Source: Paracoccaceae bacterium Fryx2
GTDB taxonomy: Bacteria > Pseudomonadota > Alphaproteobacteria > Rhodobacterales > Rhodobacteraceae
Reading direction: 5' to 3'
Length of the DNA stretch: 64,000 nucleotides
Assembly: GCA_032334235.1 (NCBI GenBank)
Contig: JAVSGI010000003.1
Coordinates: forward strand, 1,475,340-1,539,339
This document shows, piece by piece, positions 52,363 through 61,462 of the stretch. The translations under genes were made by a program, and so were the position numbers. The number at the start of each line of letters is the position of its first letter. Within the stretch, counting starts at the first letter, position 1. The notes under the pieces are model-generated. The model had not been told where the DNA came from. It saw only the letters and a list, made by a program, of their open reading frames with translations, and searched no databases.

Positions 52363-54352
52363 CGACAGCACCGCCAGCGATGACCTGACCGCAGACCTCG
52401 ACCTTGGGTTTGATGGGGCCGAGGATATCTTGCGCAGCTGGCGCAAAGGCATGCGCCCGGATCCTGACCTGACGGTATCGGAATGGGCGGATGCACATCG
52501 CTGGCTGTCGTCGCGCGGCGCGGCCGAGCCGGGGCGGTATCGTACCGCGCGGGCGCCCTATTTGCGCGAAATCATGGATGCCCTGTCGCCCCGCCATCCG
52601 GCGCAACGGATCAGCTTCATGAAAGCAGCGCAGGTTGGCGCGACGGAGGCTGGCAACAACTGGATCGGCTTCGTGATCCACCACGCGCCGGGCCCGATGC
52701 TGGCGGTGCTGCCGACGGTGGAGATGGCAAAACGCACCTCGCGCGGGCGATTGGACCCCTTGATCTCGGAAAGCCCGGTGCTGCGTGCGCTGGTCAATCC
52801 GGCCCGGTCACGCGACGCGGGAAACTCGATGCTGTCGAAGGAATTTCAAGGTGGCATCCTGGTGCTGACCGGGGCGAACTCTGCCACCGGCCTGCGCTCA
52901 ATGCCCGCGCGCTATATCTTTCTGGACGAGGTTGACGCCTATCCAGCCTCTGCCGATGAGGAAGGCGATCCGGTCACGCTGGCCGAAGCCCGGACCACGA
53001 CATTCTCGCACCGGCGCAAGGTGTTCATGGTTTCCACCCCGACCATCCGGGGCATCAGCCGGATCGAGCGCGAGTATGAGGCATCAGACCAGCGGCGCTA
53101 CTTCGTGCCCTGCCCACGTTGCGGGGCGATGCAATGGCTGCAGTTTGAGCGCCTGCGCTGGGACAAAGGGCGACCCGACACCGCCGCCTATCATTGCGAG
53201 GGTTGTGAGAAGCCCATCGCCGAGCACCACAAGACGCAGATGCTGGAGCGCGGCGAATGGCGCGCAACGGCCGTGTCGTCCGACCCGCATTCCATCGGCT
53301 TCCATATCTCCGCGCTCTATTCGCCTTTGGGCTGGAAGAGCTGGCAGCAGATCGCGCGCGAGTGGCTGGCGGCCCAAGGCTCGGAAGAGATGCTGCGCGC
53401 TGCGCGCAACACCCTGCTGGGCGAGACATGGGTTGAAAGCGGCGATGCACCGGAATGGCAGCGCCTTGCTGATCGCCGCGAGACGTTCGTGGCCCAAATC
53501 CCAGCGCGAGGACTGTTCCTGACCGCTGGGGCGGACGTGCAGAAGGACCGCATCGAGGTCGATGTCTGGGCCTGGGGCCGTGGTTTGGAAAGCTGGCTTG
53601 TCGATCACATCGTCATTCCTGGCGGGCCGGATGATCCTGCCTGCTGGGACAAGCTGACGGCCCTTCTTGGCCAGACATGGGTTCATGAACACGGCGCTGT
53701 CATGCCCCTGGCGAAGCTGGCCATCGACACAGGGTATGAAACGGCAGCCGTCTACGCTTGGGCCCGCACCCAAGGCATCGCACAGGTGGCCCCCGTCAAA
53801 GGCATGGAAGGCTTCAACCGAACAACGCCAGTCTCGGGGCCAACCTTTGTTGATGCGACAGTAAACGGTCGAAAGCTCAAGCGGGGCGCGCGTCTCTGGA
53901 CGGTGGCCACCGCCACTTTCAAGGCGGAGACCTATCGCTATCTGCGGCTGGAGCGGCCGAGCGATGTAGACCGTGCCAGTGGCGCGCCAAATCCTGCGGG
54001 CACGATCCACCTGCCAGACTGGGCAGACAGCGAATGGCTGAAACAGCTGGTGGCCGAGCAACTGGTCACGATCCGTAACAAGCGGGGCTATGCACGCCAG
54101 GAATGGCAAAAGATGCGCGAACGCAACGAGGCGCTGGATACTCGGGTTTATGCCCGTGCCGCCGTCTGGATCCTAGGGGCCGACCGCTTCGATGAGCGGA
54201 TGTGGCGACAACTCGAAAAACAAGCCGGAGTTGAAACGACCACGGTTGCAGCCAAAGCCGACACTGAAACACCGTCCGAGCCTCAGGCCGGGCGGATTGC
54301 CGCCCCGCGCAAGCGCGGTTGGCGGGTAAGCACGCCCAAATACATGGAATGA
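52310..54352 (+). CDS. Terminase large subunit, GpA family
   Basis: 680 residues. ATPase part with KAAQVGATEAGNN (about 105-117, Walker A-like), the Walker B segment YIFLDEVDAYP, the following motif FMVSTPTI, and cysteine pairs CPRCG and CEGC. The nuclease part has FLTAGADVQKDRIEVDVWAWG and LAIDTGYETAAVYAWAR acidic clusters. Lambda gpA homologue: it cuts concatemers and powers packaging into the portal. The acidic N-terminal 40 residues may be interaction region with the small subunit. Confidence 0.95.
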   Translation: MSDSTSKPSPISGSASDNDSTASDDLTADLDLGFDGAEDILRSWRKGMRPDPDLTVSEWADAHRWLSSRGAAEPGRYRTARAPYLREIMDALSPRHPAQRISFMKAAQVGATEAGNNWIGFVIHHAPGPMLAVLPTVEMAKRTSRGRLDPLISESPVLRALVNPARSRDAGNSMLSKEFQGGILVLTGANSATGLRSMPARYIFLDEVDAYPASADEEGDPVTLAEARTTTFSHRRKVFMVSTPTIRGISRIEREYEASDQRRYFVPCPRCGAMQWLQFERLRWDKGRPDTAAYHCEGCEKPIAEHHKTQMLERGEWRATAVSSDPHSIGFHISALYSPLGWKSWQQIAREWLAAQGSEEMLRAARNTLLGETWVESGDAPEWQRLADRRETFVAQIPARGLFLTAGADVQKDRIEVDVWAWGRGLESWLVDHIVIPGGPDDPACWDKLTALLGQTWVHEHGAVMPLAKLAIDTGYETAAVYAWARTQGIAQVAPVKGMEGFNRTTPVSGPTFVDATVNGRKLKRGARLWTVATATFKAETYRYLRLERPSDVDRASGAPNPAGTIHLPDWADSEWLKQLVAEQLVTIRNKRGYARQEWQKMRERNEALDTRVYARAAVWILGADRFDERMWRQLEKQAGVETTTVAAKADTETPSEPQAGRIAAPRKRGWRVSTPKYME

Positions 54353-54362
54353 TGGATCCCCA

Positions 54363-54572
54363 ATGACCCTCGATGATCTCAAATCCCGCCACAGCGCGTT
54401 GCTCGCGGCCCGGTATAGCGGCACGCGCTCTGTAAGCTATGATGGCAAAACCCTGACCTATGGCACTGATGCTGAATTAGCGGCTGCCATCTTCGACATA
54501 GAACGGCGCATTGCAAAGGCCGAGCGCGGCGCCGGGCGGATCTCTCGCCCCCATGCCGTAAAGGACCTGTGA
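54363..54572 (+). CDS. Head-tail joining protein, gpW-like
   Basis: 69 residues: LDDLKSRHSALLAARYSGTRSVSYDGKTLTYGTDAELAAAIFDIERRIAKAERG, the helix-hairpin-helix pattern of gpW-type connectors. Position between large terminase and portal is that of lambda W. The stop overlaps the portal start. Confidence 0.85.
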   Translation: MTLDDLKSRHSALLAARYSGTRSVSYDGKTLTYGTDAELAAAIFDIERRIAKAERGAGRISRPHAVKDL

Positions 54573-56086
54573 TGAACTGGCGGCAGCGCCTCGGTGCTTT
54601 TGTCGGTGGCTTTGATGCAGGCCAGCATCATCGCCGTCTGCGCGGGTTTCGAGCAACGCGCGCCCATGTGAATGCGCTGATTGCGGCGTCAGGACCTGAT
54701 ATCACCGCTCGCGCCCGCTGGTTGGTGCGCAACAATGGCTATGCGGCCAATGCTGTTGAAAGCTGGGCTGCCAATACCGTGGGCGATGGGATCAAACCGA
54801 TCTCGCAAATCGCGGACGCAGCGCGCAAGGAAGAGCTGCAACGCCTTTGGCTGGCCTGGACCGATGAAGCAGACAGCGAAGGTCTGACCGATTTCTACGG
54901 GCTGCAGCGGCGCGCGGCACGTGAGGTGTTTCTGGCCGGTGAGGTTTTCGTCAGGATCAGGCCACGCCGCGCAAACGATGGGCTCTCCGTGCCCCTGCAA
55001 TTGCAAATGTTGCCCGCCGAGATGCTGCCACTGCACCAAACGGGAATGGCTGCAAATGGGAATGCCGTCCGTCAGGGGATCGAGTTCGACCGGGTTGGGC
55101 GGCGCGTGGCCTATCACTTCCTCCGGCGGCACCCCGGCGACAGTACTGATCCGGGGCTGGCGGGCGAAATGGTGCGGGTTCCAGCAAGCGAGGTCATCCA
55201 TGTGATCGATCCGGTGGAAGCGGGTCAATTGCGCGGAGTGTCAAAGCTGGCACCGGCCATCGTGAAGCTGTTTTTGCTCGATCAATACGACGATGCCGAG
55301 CTGGACCGCAAAAAGGTGGCGGCAATGTATGCGATGTTTGTCACTTCCCCCGCCCCGGAAAACCCCCTGCTGCCGTCCGAGGATGACGACATGTTGGGTG
55401 GCTTCGAGATCAGCCCCGGCCAGGTCGTGCGGCTGGATCCGGGCGAGGATGTGACCGTGGGCCAGCCTGCGGATTCAGGGGCAACCTACGAGCCGTTCCA
55501 ATACCGCACGCTGCTGCAGGTCGCCTCGGCGCTGGGCATTCCTTATCCTTATCTGACCAATGACATGGTGAAGGGGAACTTTTCGAACTCGCGACTAGCC
55601 CTTATCGAATTTCGGCGTCGCGTTTCGGCCTGGCAGCACTCGGTGATGGTCTTTCAACTGTGCCGTCCCGTCTATGCGCGCTGGATGGACGCTGCCGTGC
55701 TATCGGGCGCATTGGTTCTGCCCGGCTATGAGGCCAACCGGTCGCAGTTCCTTGCGGCCAACTGGCTCCCCACCAAATGGGATTGGGTTGATCCCCTGAA
55801 GGATGCCAATGCCGAGATTGCCCAGATCGAGGCAGGGCTCAAATCCCGCACCCAAGCCATCGCCGAGCGTGGCTATGACGCGGAACAGGTCGACCGCGAA
55901 ATCGCCGCCGAACGCCGCCGCGAGCGATTGCTCGGCCTCGACTTCCGCCGCCCCGGATCGCCCGCGCAAGGTGTGCAGGCTTTGTCGGGCCCAACAGAGA
56001 ATGGGGAAGAAGAAGACGATAATGACCCAACAGATGAAACCGATGACGCGCAAGACCCTTCGCGCAAGCCTGAGGACCAGACCTGA
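54572..56086 (+). CDS. Phage portal protein, lambda family
   Basis: 504 residues from ATG 54572 (a GTG at 54569 is also possible). Lambda gpB-like N-terminus (ARARWLVRNNGYAANAVESWAANTVGDGIKPIS), the clip/stem region (VSKLAPAIVKLFLLDQYDDAELDRKKVAAMYAMFV) and LGIPYPYLTNDMVKGNFSNSRLALIEFRRRV. The dodecameric ring through which DNA enters the head. The C-terminal 40 residues are acidic and low-complexity. Followed without gap by the protease gene. Confidence 0.95.
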   Translation: MNWRQRLGAFVGGFDAGQHHRRLRGFRATRAHVNALIAASGPDITARARWLVRNNGYAANAVESWAANTVGDGIKPISQIADAARKEELQRLWLAWTDEADSEGLTDFYGLQRRAAREVFLAGEVFVRIRPRRANDGLSVPLQLQMLPAEMLPLHQTGMAANGNAVRQGIEFDRVGRRVAYHFLRRHPGDSTDPGLAGEMVRVPASEVIHVIDPVEAGQLRGVSKLAPAIVKLFLLDQYDDAELDRKKVAAMYAMFVTSPAPENPLLPSEDDDMLGGFEISPGQVVRLDPGEDVTVGQPADSGATYEPFQYRTLLQVASALGIPYPYLTNDMVKGNFSNSRLALIEFRRRVSAWQHSVMVFQLCRPVYARWMDAAVLSGALVLPGYEANRSQFLAANWLPTKWDWVDPLKDANAEIAQIEAGLKSRTQAIAERGYDAEQVDREIAAERRRERLLGLDFRRPGSPAQGVQALSGPTENGEEEDDNDPTDETDDAQDPSRKPEDQT

Positions 56087-57537
56087 TGCTGCATGCCCGC
56101 ATTGCCGCGCGCGCCTTCAACACCCCGCTGCTGGTTGAGCCCTCCAAAGCCATGGCGTTTCTTTCCGGCCTTGGGCCACGTATCCTTGGGCGCCGGGTCG
56201 AGATTGGTGACGGAAACGGCGGCTTGGAAAGCACCGGCGTCCCGCCAGCGCGCGCCAGCATCCTTATCGGTGGGATGCTGGACGATTACCGCCAGCATGG
56301 TGAGGCCCCCTACGCGGTGGTGGATGGCATCGCTGTGATTGAAATTTCTGGCGTGCTTATCCATCGTGGGGGCTGGATCGGACAGTCCTCGGGCCAGACC
56401 AGCTATGAAGGGATCGCAGCCCAGATCGAGGCGGCTGCAAACGACCCGTCCGTGCGCGGCCTTGCATTGGAAATTGATAGCTTTGGTGGCGAAGTTGCGG
56501 GTGTTTTTGACCTAGCAGATCGCATTCGTGCGGTTCGCGCTAGCAAACCGGTCTGGGCTTTTGTGGCAGAACACGCCTTCTCTGCAGGTTATGCGCTGGC
56601 CAGCCAGGCCGACCGCATCTTACTGCCGCGCACAGGGGCGGTGGGCAGCATCGGTGTTGTGGTGATGCACGCCGATCTCAGCGGACAGCTGGATCAAGAC
56701 GGGGTGCGCGTCACGCTGATCCACGCAGGATCGCACAAGGTCGATGCCAATCCCTACACGCCCCTGCCCGCTGATATCCGAGACGACATCCAGCGCGAAA
56801 TCGATGTGCTGCGGTTTCTCTTTGCGGAAACGGTGGCCGCGGGACGCGGCGCGCGACTTAGCCAAGCGGTAGCACTCGCCACTGAGGCTGCCAGCTTTCG
56901 CGGCGCTGAGGCTGTGGCGGCGGGTCTTGCCGACGAAGTCATTGATCTTGCGCGTGGGTTTGCCAGTTTTCGGCAAAGCTTGTCTCCGATCCGCGCATCC
57001 GTCTCATCCCGCATGGCCACCACGGCCCAAATTCAATCCCGAAAGGATCCTCTCATGCGCAACGACACCTTGCCACAGACCGAACCCGTCACCGATGAAG
57101 CTCAAGATAGCCAATCGCAGAGTGATATTGCCACAAATGGCGGCACGGATCCCCAAGCGCCGCCCACTACAGCCCTTGTTTCCCAATCGCTCGCAGCCCC
57201 TCCCGCAGCTTCAAACTCCCCAAAAGCTGACCCCATCTCCGCCCTTCAGACATCCCTGCGGGCCGAACTTTCCGCCCAGCTTCGCCTTGAAGCGGCAGAC
57301 ATTACTGAAATCGCAGCACAAGCGGGACGGCTTGGTATTGCAATAGACGCCGCAAAGGCCCTGCGCGAAGGCACGGCCCCCGAAGCCTTGCGCCGCATGG
57401 TTCTGGAACGCGCCAGCGCTGCGGCGGATGCCCGCGATATCGTGGCAGCGCCGCCATCGCCGGTCATCCCCAAAAGTGCAGAAAGCCCCATCGTCGCCGC
57501 CGCAAAACGCGCGGCCTCTGCAGGTGCAAAGGGCTGA
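56086..57537 (+). CDS. Prohead S49 protease with C-terminal scaffold region
   Basis: 483 residues. ClpP/SppA-like (S49) protease: catalytic serine S166 in EHAFSAGYALAS and general base lysine K218 in GSHKVDANPY. The preceding motif EIDSFGGEVAG fits. From about residue 320 the sequence changes to a glutamine/proline-rich then helical scaffold (LRAELSAQLRLEAADITEIAAQAGRLGIAIDAA). As in lambda C/Nu3, the 3' part probably also makes a separate scaffold from an internal start. It ends just before a strong terminator hairpin. Confidence 0.92.
   Translation: MLHARIAARAFNTPLLVEPSKAMAFLSGLGPRILGRRVEIGDGNGGLESTGVPPARASILIGGMLDDYRQHGEAPYAVVDGIAVIEISGVLIHRGGWIGQSSGQTSYEGIAAQIEAAANDPSVRGLALEIDSFGGEVAGVFDLADRIRAVRASKPVWAFVAEHAFSAGYALASQADRILLPRTGAVGSIGVVVMHADLSGQLDQDGVRVTLIHAGSHKVDANPYTPLPADIRDDIQREIDVLRFLFAETVAAGRGARLSQAVALATEAASFRGAEAVAAGLADEVIDLARGFASFRQSLSPIRASVSSRMATTAQIQSRKDPLMRNDTLPQTEPVTDEAQDSQSQSDIATNGGTDPQAPPTTALVSQSLAAPPAASNSPKADPISALQTSLRAELSAQLRLEAADITEIAAQAGRLGIAIDAAKALREGTAPEALRRMVLERASAAADARDIVAAPPSPVIPKSAESPIVAAAKRAASAGAKG
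57055..57537 (+). CDS. Nested scaffold protein (internal start in the protease gene)
   Basis: The in-frame ATG at 57055 (codon 324) has AAAGGA at 57042-57047, seven bases ahead, a better ribosome site than most genes in this operon. The product would be 160 residues, matching the Nu3-type scaffold of lambda, which arises from the same kind of internal start. Inference from position and signal. Confidence 0.6.
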   Translation: MRNDTLPQTEPVTDEAQDSQSQSDIATNGGTDPQAPPTTALVSQSLAAPPAASNSPKADPISALQTSLRAELSAQLRLEAADITEIAAQAGRLGIAIDAAKALREGTAPEALRRMVLERASAAADARDIVAAPPSPVIPKSAESPIVAAAKRAASAGAKG

Positions 57538-57571
57538 AAACCCTTTCATCCCTCAAACCCTGCCCCCTGAT

Positions 57572-57606
57572 CCCCCGCCGCTCCTCCCCGGCGGGGGATT
57601 TCTTTT
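57572..57606 (+). terminator. Rho-independent terminator between protease and decoration genes
   Basis: CCCCCGCCG (57572-57580) pairs with CGGCGGGGG (57589-57597), loop CTCCTCCC, then ATTTCTTTTTG. It sits between the protease/scaffold and the decoration gene. Partial termination would lower expression downstream unless antitermination operates or a new promoter exists; alternatively it protects the mRNA 3' end. Confidence 0.8.
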
Positions 57607-57633
57607 TGCAACCAGTTCACAAGGATCCCCGAT

Positions 57634-58014
57634 ATGACCGTGCTCCGCCAGCCATCCACCATGGGCGATGTTCTCAAATATGAGGTCAACCCGAACTTCA
57701 CCCGCGAGAGCGTGACACTTCTTGCGGGCACCACCTATACCGTCGGCGCTGTGCTTGGCCGCATCACCGCGAGTGGCAAATATAAGCTGGCAACTTCGGG
57801 CGGCACGGATGGCGCGCAAACAGCTGCCGCCATGCTGCTCTACCCGGTCGATGCCACCGGTGCCGATGCCATCGGCGTGGTGATCATGCGCGGCCCCGCC
57901 ATCGTCTCCAAAGCCGCCCTCGTCTTTGACACCACCGTCGATGATGCCGCCAAAACCGCGACCAAGCACGGCCAACTCGCTGCCCTTGGCATCATTGCGC
58001 GCAATACCGCTTAA
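57634..58014 (+). CDS. Head decoration protein, lambda gpD-like
   Basis: 126 residues from the ATG at 57634. The beta-rich gpD pattern: GDVLKYEVNPNFTRESVTLLAGTTYTVGAVLGRITASGKYKL and ATGADAIGVVIMRGPAIVSKAALVFD. Trimeric cement protein stabilising the expanded capsid. Position directly before the major capsid is as in lambda. Confidence 0.92.
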   Translation: MTVLRQPSTMGDVLKYEVNPNFTRESVTLLAGTTYTVGAVLGRITASGKYKLATSGGTDGAQTAAAMLLYPVDATGADAIGVVIMRGPAIVSKAALVFDTTVDDAAKTATKHGQLAALGIIARNTA

Positions 58015-58106
58015 AGCAGATCGCGCAACGGCGCATCAGCCGGGCGGCTTCGCTGCCCATGATCCCCAAACCAAGGCTATCCCCACCCTTTTTGCCGGAG
58101 TTTCCT

Positions 58107-59129
58107 ATGACCCTCACCCGTAACCCGTTTGACGCAGGCGGCTATTCGCTCGCCGAGATGACGCAGGCGATCAACATCCTGCCCAATCTTTACACCCGCC
58201 TTGGCCAGATCGGCCTCTTTCGCTTTGAGGGTGTCTCGCAACGCGCCATCGTGATCGAACAGCATCAAGGCGTGTTGAGCCTCCTGCCCTCGGTCCCCCT
58301 CGGTGCCCCTGCCACCGTCGGCAATCGCGAGGCCCGCTCCATGCGCAGCTTTGCGCTGCCTTGGATCCCACATGATGATGTGATCCTGCCCTCGGATATT
58401 CAGGGCCAGCCCGCACTCGGCGCCTCGGACGCAGCCGACCCGCTGGTTGAGGTGATGAACCGCAAGCTGCAGCTGATGCGCCGCAAGCATGCCCAGACCC
58501 GCGAATATATGGAGATGAACGCGCTGCGCGGCATTGTGAAGGATGGTGCTGGCACCACGCTTTACAATTACTTCACCGAGTTTGGCCTTGAGCAACTCGC
58601 GATCGACTTTATCTTTGGCACTGCGGGCACAAACGTGCAGGGAAAGGTCCGCTCCGTGTTGCGCGCGATTGAGGACAACCTTTTGGGCGAGACCATGACC
58701 ACCGCGCATGCGCTGGTCAGCTCGGAGTTCTTTGACAAGCTGATCAGCCATCCCAAAACCGAAGAAGCCTACAAGTTCTTCTCCGCAACGGGCGGGCAGC
58801 CCCTGCGCGAAGACATGCGCCGCGCGTTTCCCTTCGCGGGCGTGCTTTTTGAAGAGTACAACGGCTCTGTCACCCTCTCGAACGGCACCTCCGAGCGGTT
58901 GATCCCAGCGGGCGACGGCATTGCCTTTCCCTTGGGCACGTTTGACACCTTCACCACCTTTGGCGGGCCGGCCAATCTCTTGGAAGCGGCCAACACCATC
59001 GGTCTGCCCCTCTATGCCCGCCAGCATCTCGATGAAAAAGGCCGCTGGATTGATCTGATGACGGAAAGCTCGATCCTGCCGGTCAACAAGCGGCCGCGCA
59101 TGGCAATCCGACTGACAAGTTCAACCTAA
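58107..59129 (+). CDS. Major capsid protein, lambda gpE family
   Basis: 340 residues from the ATG at 58107; an upstream in-frame stretch from 58059 has no ribosome site. HK97-fold lambda E-type: PFDAGGYSLAEMTQAINILPNLYTRLGQIGLF, the RRKHAQTREYMEMNALRGIVKDG backbone helix and IPAGDGIAFPLGTFDTFTTFGGPAN near the C-terminus. Full length for the family. Confidence 0.95.
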   Translation: MTLTRNPFDAGGYSLAEMTQAINILPNLYTRLGQIGLFRFEGVSQRAIVIEQHQGVLSLLPSVPLGAPATVGNREARSMRSFALPWIPHDDVILPSDIQGQPALGASDAADPLVEVMNRKLQLMRRKHAQTREYMEMNALRGIVKDGAGTTLYNYFTEFGLEQLAIDFIFGTAGTNVQGKVRSVLRAIEDNLLGETMTTAHALVSSEFFDKLISHPKTEEAYKFFSATGGQPLREDMRRAFPFAGVLFEEYNGSVTLSNGTSERLIPAGDGIAFPLGTFDTFTTFGGPANLLEAANTIGLPLYARQHLDEKGRWIDLMTESSILPVNKRPRMAIRLTSST

Positions 59130-59140
59130 GGCCGTTTGAT

Positions 59141-59452
59141 ATGCACGCATTTGCAATGGCCCTGGATCTGCTTTTTGCGGACCCAAACCTTGTCCAGGAA
59201 GCTTGGTATCGTGATTGTGAGGGACAGTTCACCAAGCTCCGCATCATTACGCGCAGTGCCGACAGCATTACGCAGTTTGGGGCCGCAAGGCTCTGGTCAG
59301 AGACCTTCCGCTTTGATGTGCGCGTATCCGAACTGCCCAATCCCCGCCCGCAAGAGCAAATCCAGATCGGGGGTGAGACGTTTCTGATCCAAGGGGAAGC
59401 CGTGCGCGACCGGGACCGGCTGATCTGGACCATTGAGGCGGCCCCAGCATGA
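59141..59452 (+). CDS. Head-tail joining protein (gpFII-type)
   Basis: 103 residues, start ATG 59141. Beta-rich: LFRFDVRVSEL-type strands seen as LWSETFRFDVRVSELPNPRPQEQIQIGGETFLIQGEAVRDRDRLIWTIEAAP. Position after the capsid matches the lambda FII connector. Coupled to the next gene by a 4-base overlap. Confidence 0.78.
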   Translation: MHAFAMALDLLFADPNLVQEAWYRDCEGQFTKLRIITRSADSITQFGAARLWSETFRFDVRVSELPNPRPQEQIQIGGETFLIQGEAVRDRDRLIWTIEAAPA

Positions 59453-60078
59453 AGATCAAACTCGATCTTACGCCTGATCTGATCGCGGCGATGGCGGCCG
59501 AGATCAAAGCAGGCGAAAAGGCTGTCTCAACCGCCATGCGTGAGGCGGGTACAGGTCTGAAGACCGCTTGGCGTGCTCAGATCACTGGTGCGGGGCTTGG
59601 GCGGCGGCTTGCCAACTCGATCCGTAGCCAAACTTACCCAAAATCTGGTGACAGCCTAAGTGCGGCCGCCTTGGTGTGGTCGCAAGCGCCGGTGATCCTG
59701 CGCGCGCATGACACCGGACCGTTGATCCGGTCCAAGGACGGGTTTTGGCTGGCGATCCCGACAGCGGCCGCGGGCAAATCAGCCCGTGGCGGGCGCATCA
59801 CACCCGGGGAATGGGAACGCAGGCAAGGTCTGAAGTTGCGGTTTGTCTATCGCAGGCGGGGACCCAGTTTGCTGGTGGCTGAAGGGCGGTTGAACAGCCG
59901 TGGGTTGGGTGTTGCGTCAAAGTCAAAGACCGGGCGCAATGTGGCGACCATGCCGATCTTTTTGTTGGTGCCCCAAGTGAAGCTCACAAAACGCCTTGAT
60001 CTGGCGCGGGATGCCGAGCGGGCCGTGGACCGCGTGCCAGGGTTGATTGTAGCGAACTGGGTTGAGGGCAAGGTCTAA
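59449..60078 (+). CDS. Tail completion/minor tail protein (DUF6441-like)
   Basis: 209 residues: helical N-terminus (DLTPDLIAAMAAEIKAGEKAVSTAMREAGTGLKTAWRAQI) followed by basic, glycine-rich sequence and a C-terminal KLTKRLDLARDAERAVDRVPGLIVANW. The architecture resembles DUF6441 or lambda gpZ-type tail completion proteins. 1-base overlap with the next gene. Confidence 0.7.
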   Translation: MKIKLDLTPDLIAAMAAEIKAGEKAVSTAMREAGTGLKTAWRAQITGAGLGRRLANSIRSQTYPKSGDSLSAAALVWSQAPVILRAHDTGPLIRSKDGFWLAIPTAAAGKSARGGRITPGEWERRQGLKLRFVYRRRGPSLLVAEGRLNSRGLGVASKSKTGRNVATMPIFLLVPQVKLTKRLDLARDAERAVDRVPGLIVANWVEGKV

Positions 60079-60494
60079 TGACACGTGAAACCATTCTAAC
60101 CGCCCTTGCGGATCTCTTGCGGCTGATCCCGTTTGTCCCGGTTCTGCGCGGCGAGGTCCTGCCTGAACGCGTGCCAACTTCTGGCCTCATAATCTTGCGT
60201 GATGGCGATCCGGGCGATCCGGCGGTGACGCTGTCGCCGCTTTTATATCACTTCCAGCATCGCGCGGAGCTGGAGATTATCGTGCAGGGTGTGGCCCGAG
60301 ATGCGGCTTTTGCCACGCTCTGCGGCCAGATTGGCGCTGTGATCTCTGGCGACCACACGCTTGGTGGCCTCTGCGATTGGGTTGAGGCGGAAGCGCCGCG
60401 CCCGGTCGATCTGCCCGTCGAGGGCGCGGCAAGCCTCAAGGCGGCGGTGATCACCATCGTCCTGCATTACACCACCACCGGCCCTCTGGCCTGA
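60078..60494 (+). CDS. Tail terminator protein, gpU-type
   Basis: 138 residues. The pattern ILTALADLLRLIPFVPVLRGEVLPERVPTSGLIILRDGD and the beta strands RAELEIIVQGVARDAAFATLCGQI fit tail terminators. Database relatives are often labelled acyl-CoA transferase, for which there is no support in this sequence. Order (Z, U, V) supports the assignment. Confidence 0.75.
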   Translation: MTRETILTALADLLRLIPFVPVLRGEVLPERVPTSGLIILRDGDPGDPAVTLSPLLYHFQHRAELEIIVQGVARDAAFATLCGQIGAVISGDHTLGGLCDWVEAEAPRPVDLPVEGAASLKAAVITIVLHYTTTGPLA

Positions 60495-60520
60495 CACCCC
60501 ACCATAATGAGGAGACTACC

Positions 60521-61462
60521 ATGGCACGAGCGCAAGGCGCGCGGGCGCAGATGGCGCTTGCCTTTGAGACGACGTATGGCACCGCCCCGACCACGGGGTT
60601 CAAGCTGATGCCCTTTGCCAGCACCTCGCTGGGGGCTGAACAACCACTGCTGGCCTCGGACCTTTTGGGCTATGGTCGCGACCCGCTGGCCCCGATCAAA
60701 GATGCGGTGACGGCGGACGGTGATGTCTCGGTGCCGATTGATATCGAGGCGTTCGGGTTTTGGCTCAAGGCCACCTTTGGCGCGCCCGTCACCAGCGGCA
60801 CCACGCCAAAAACCCACACCTTCACCTCAGGGTCTTGGGCGCTGCCGAGCTTCTCGGTGGAAATCGGCATGCCGGAAGTGCCACGCTATGCGATGTATTC
60901 AGGCTGCATGCTGGATCAACTGAGCTGGACCATGCAGCGCTCGGGGCTGTTGACAGCAACGGCCAAGATCATCGCGCAGGGCGAGACGATTGCCACAGTC
61001 TCAGGTGCGGGCACGCCAGCCGCAATCGCGCTGCAGCGCTTTGGTCACTTTAACGGCTCCATCAAGCGCAATGGCACCGCCCTTGGCCATGTGGTCTCGG
61101 CAGAGATTAGCTATGCCAACAACCTTGAGCGGGTGGAGACCATCCGCGCTGATGGCAAGATCGATGGGGCGGATCCGGCGATGGCGGCTTTGACGGGCAA
61201 GATTGATGTGCGCTTTGCTGACAGCGCGCTGGTGACCCAAGCCATTGACGGCGCACCTTGCGAGTTGGAGTTCAGCTACAGCCTTGGGGCCAGTGCCAGC
61301 CTCAGCTTTACGGCCCATGCGGTCTATCTGCCCCGGCCTCGGATCGAGATCCAAGGGCCGCAGGGCATTCAGGCCTCGTTTGATTGGCAGGCGGCGAAGG
61401 GGACAACGCCTGCACGCCTTTGCACCATTGTCCTCACCAACTCAGTCGCGAGCTATGCATGA
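60521..61462 (+). CDS. Phage tail tube protein
   Basis: 313 residues. QMALAFETTYGTAPTTGFKLMPFASTSLGAEQ at the N-terminus and the paired beta-domain patterns are typical of long tail tube proteins of gpV-like type in alphaproteobacterial siphophages. GAG at 60510-60513 precedes the start. Its stop overlaps the chaperone start (ATGA). Confidence 0.88.
   Translation: MARAQGARAQMALAFETTYGTAPTTGFKLMPFASTSLGAEQPLLASDLLGYGRDPLAPIKDAVTADGDVSVPIDIEAFGFWLKATFGAPVTSGTTPKTHTFTSGSWALPSFSVEIGMPEVPRYAMYSGCMLDQLSWTMQRSGLLTATAKIIAQGETIATVSGAGTPAAIALQRFGHFNGSIKRNGTALGHVVSAEISYANNLERVETIRADGKIDGADPAMAALTGKIDVRFADSALVTQAIDGAPCELEFSYSLGASASLSFTAHAVYLPRPRIEIQGPQGIQASFDWQAAKGTTPARLCTIVLTNSVASYA

Noticed and set aside
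60078..60494. Acyl-CoA transferase label often attached to this protein
   Set aside because: No CoA-transferase motif; position and size fit a tail terminator.
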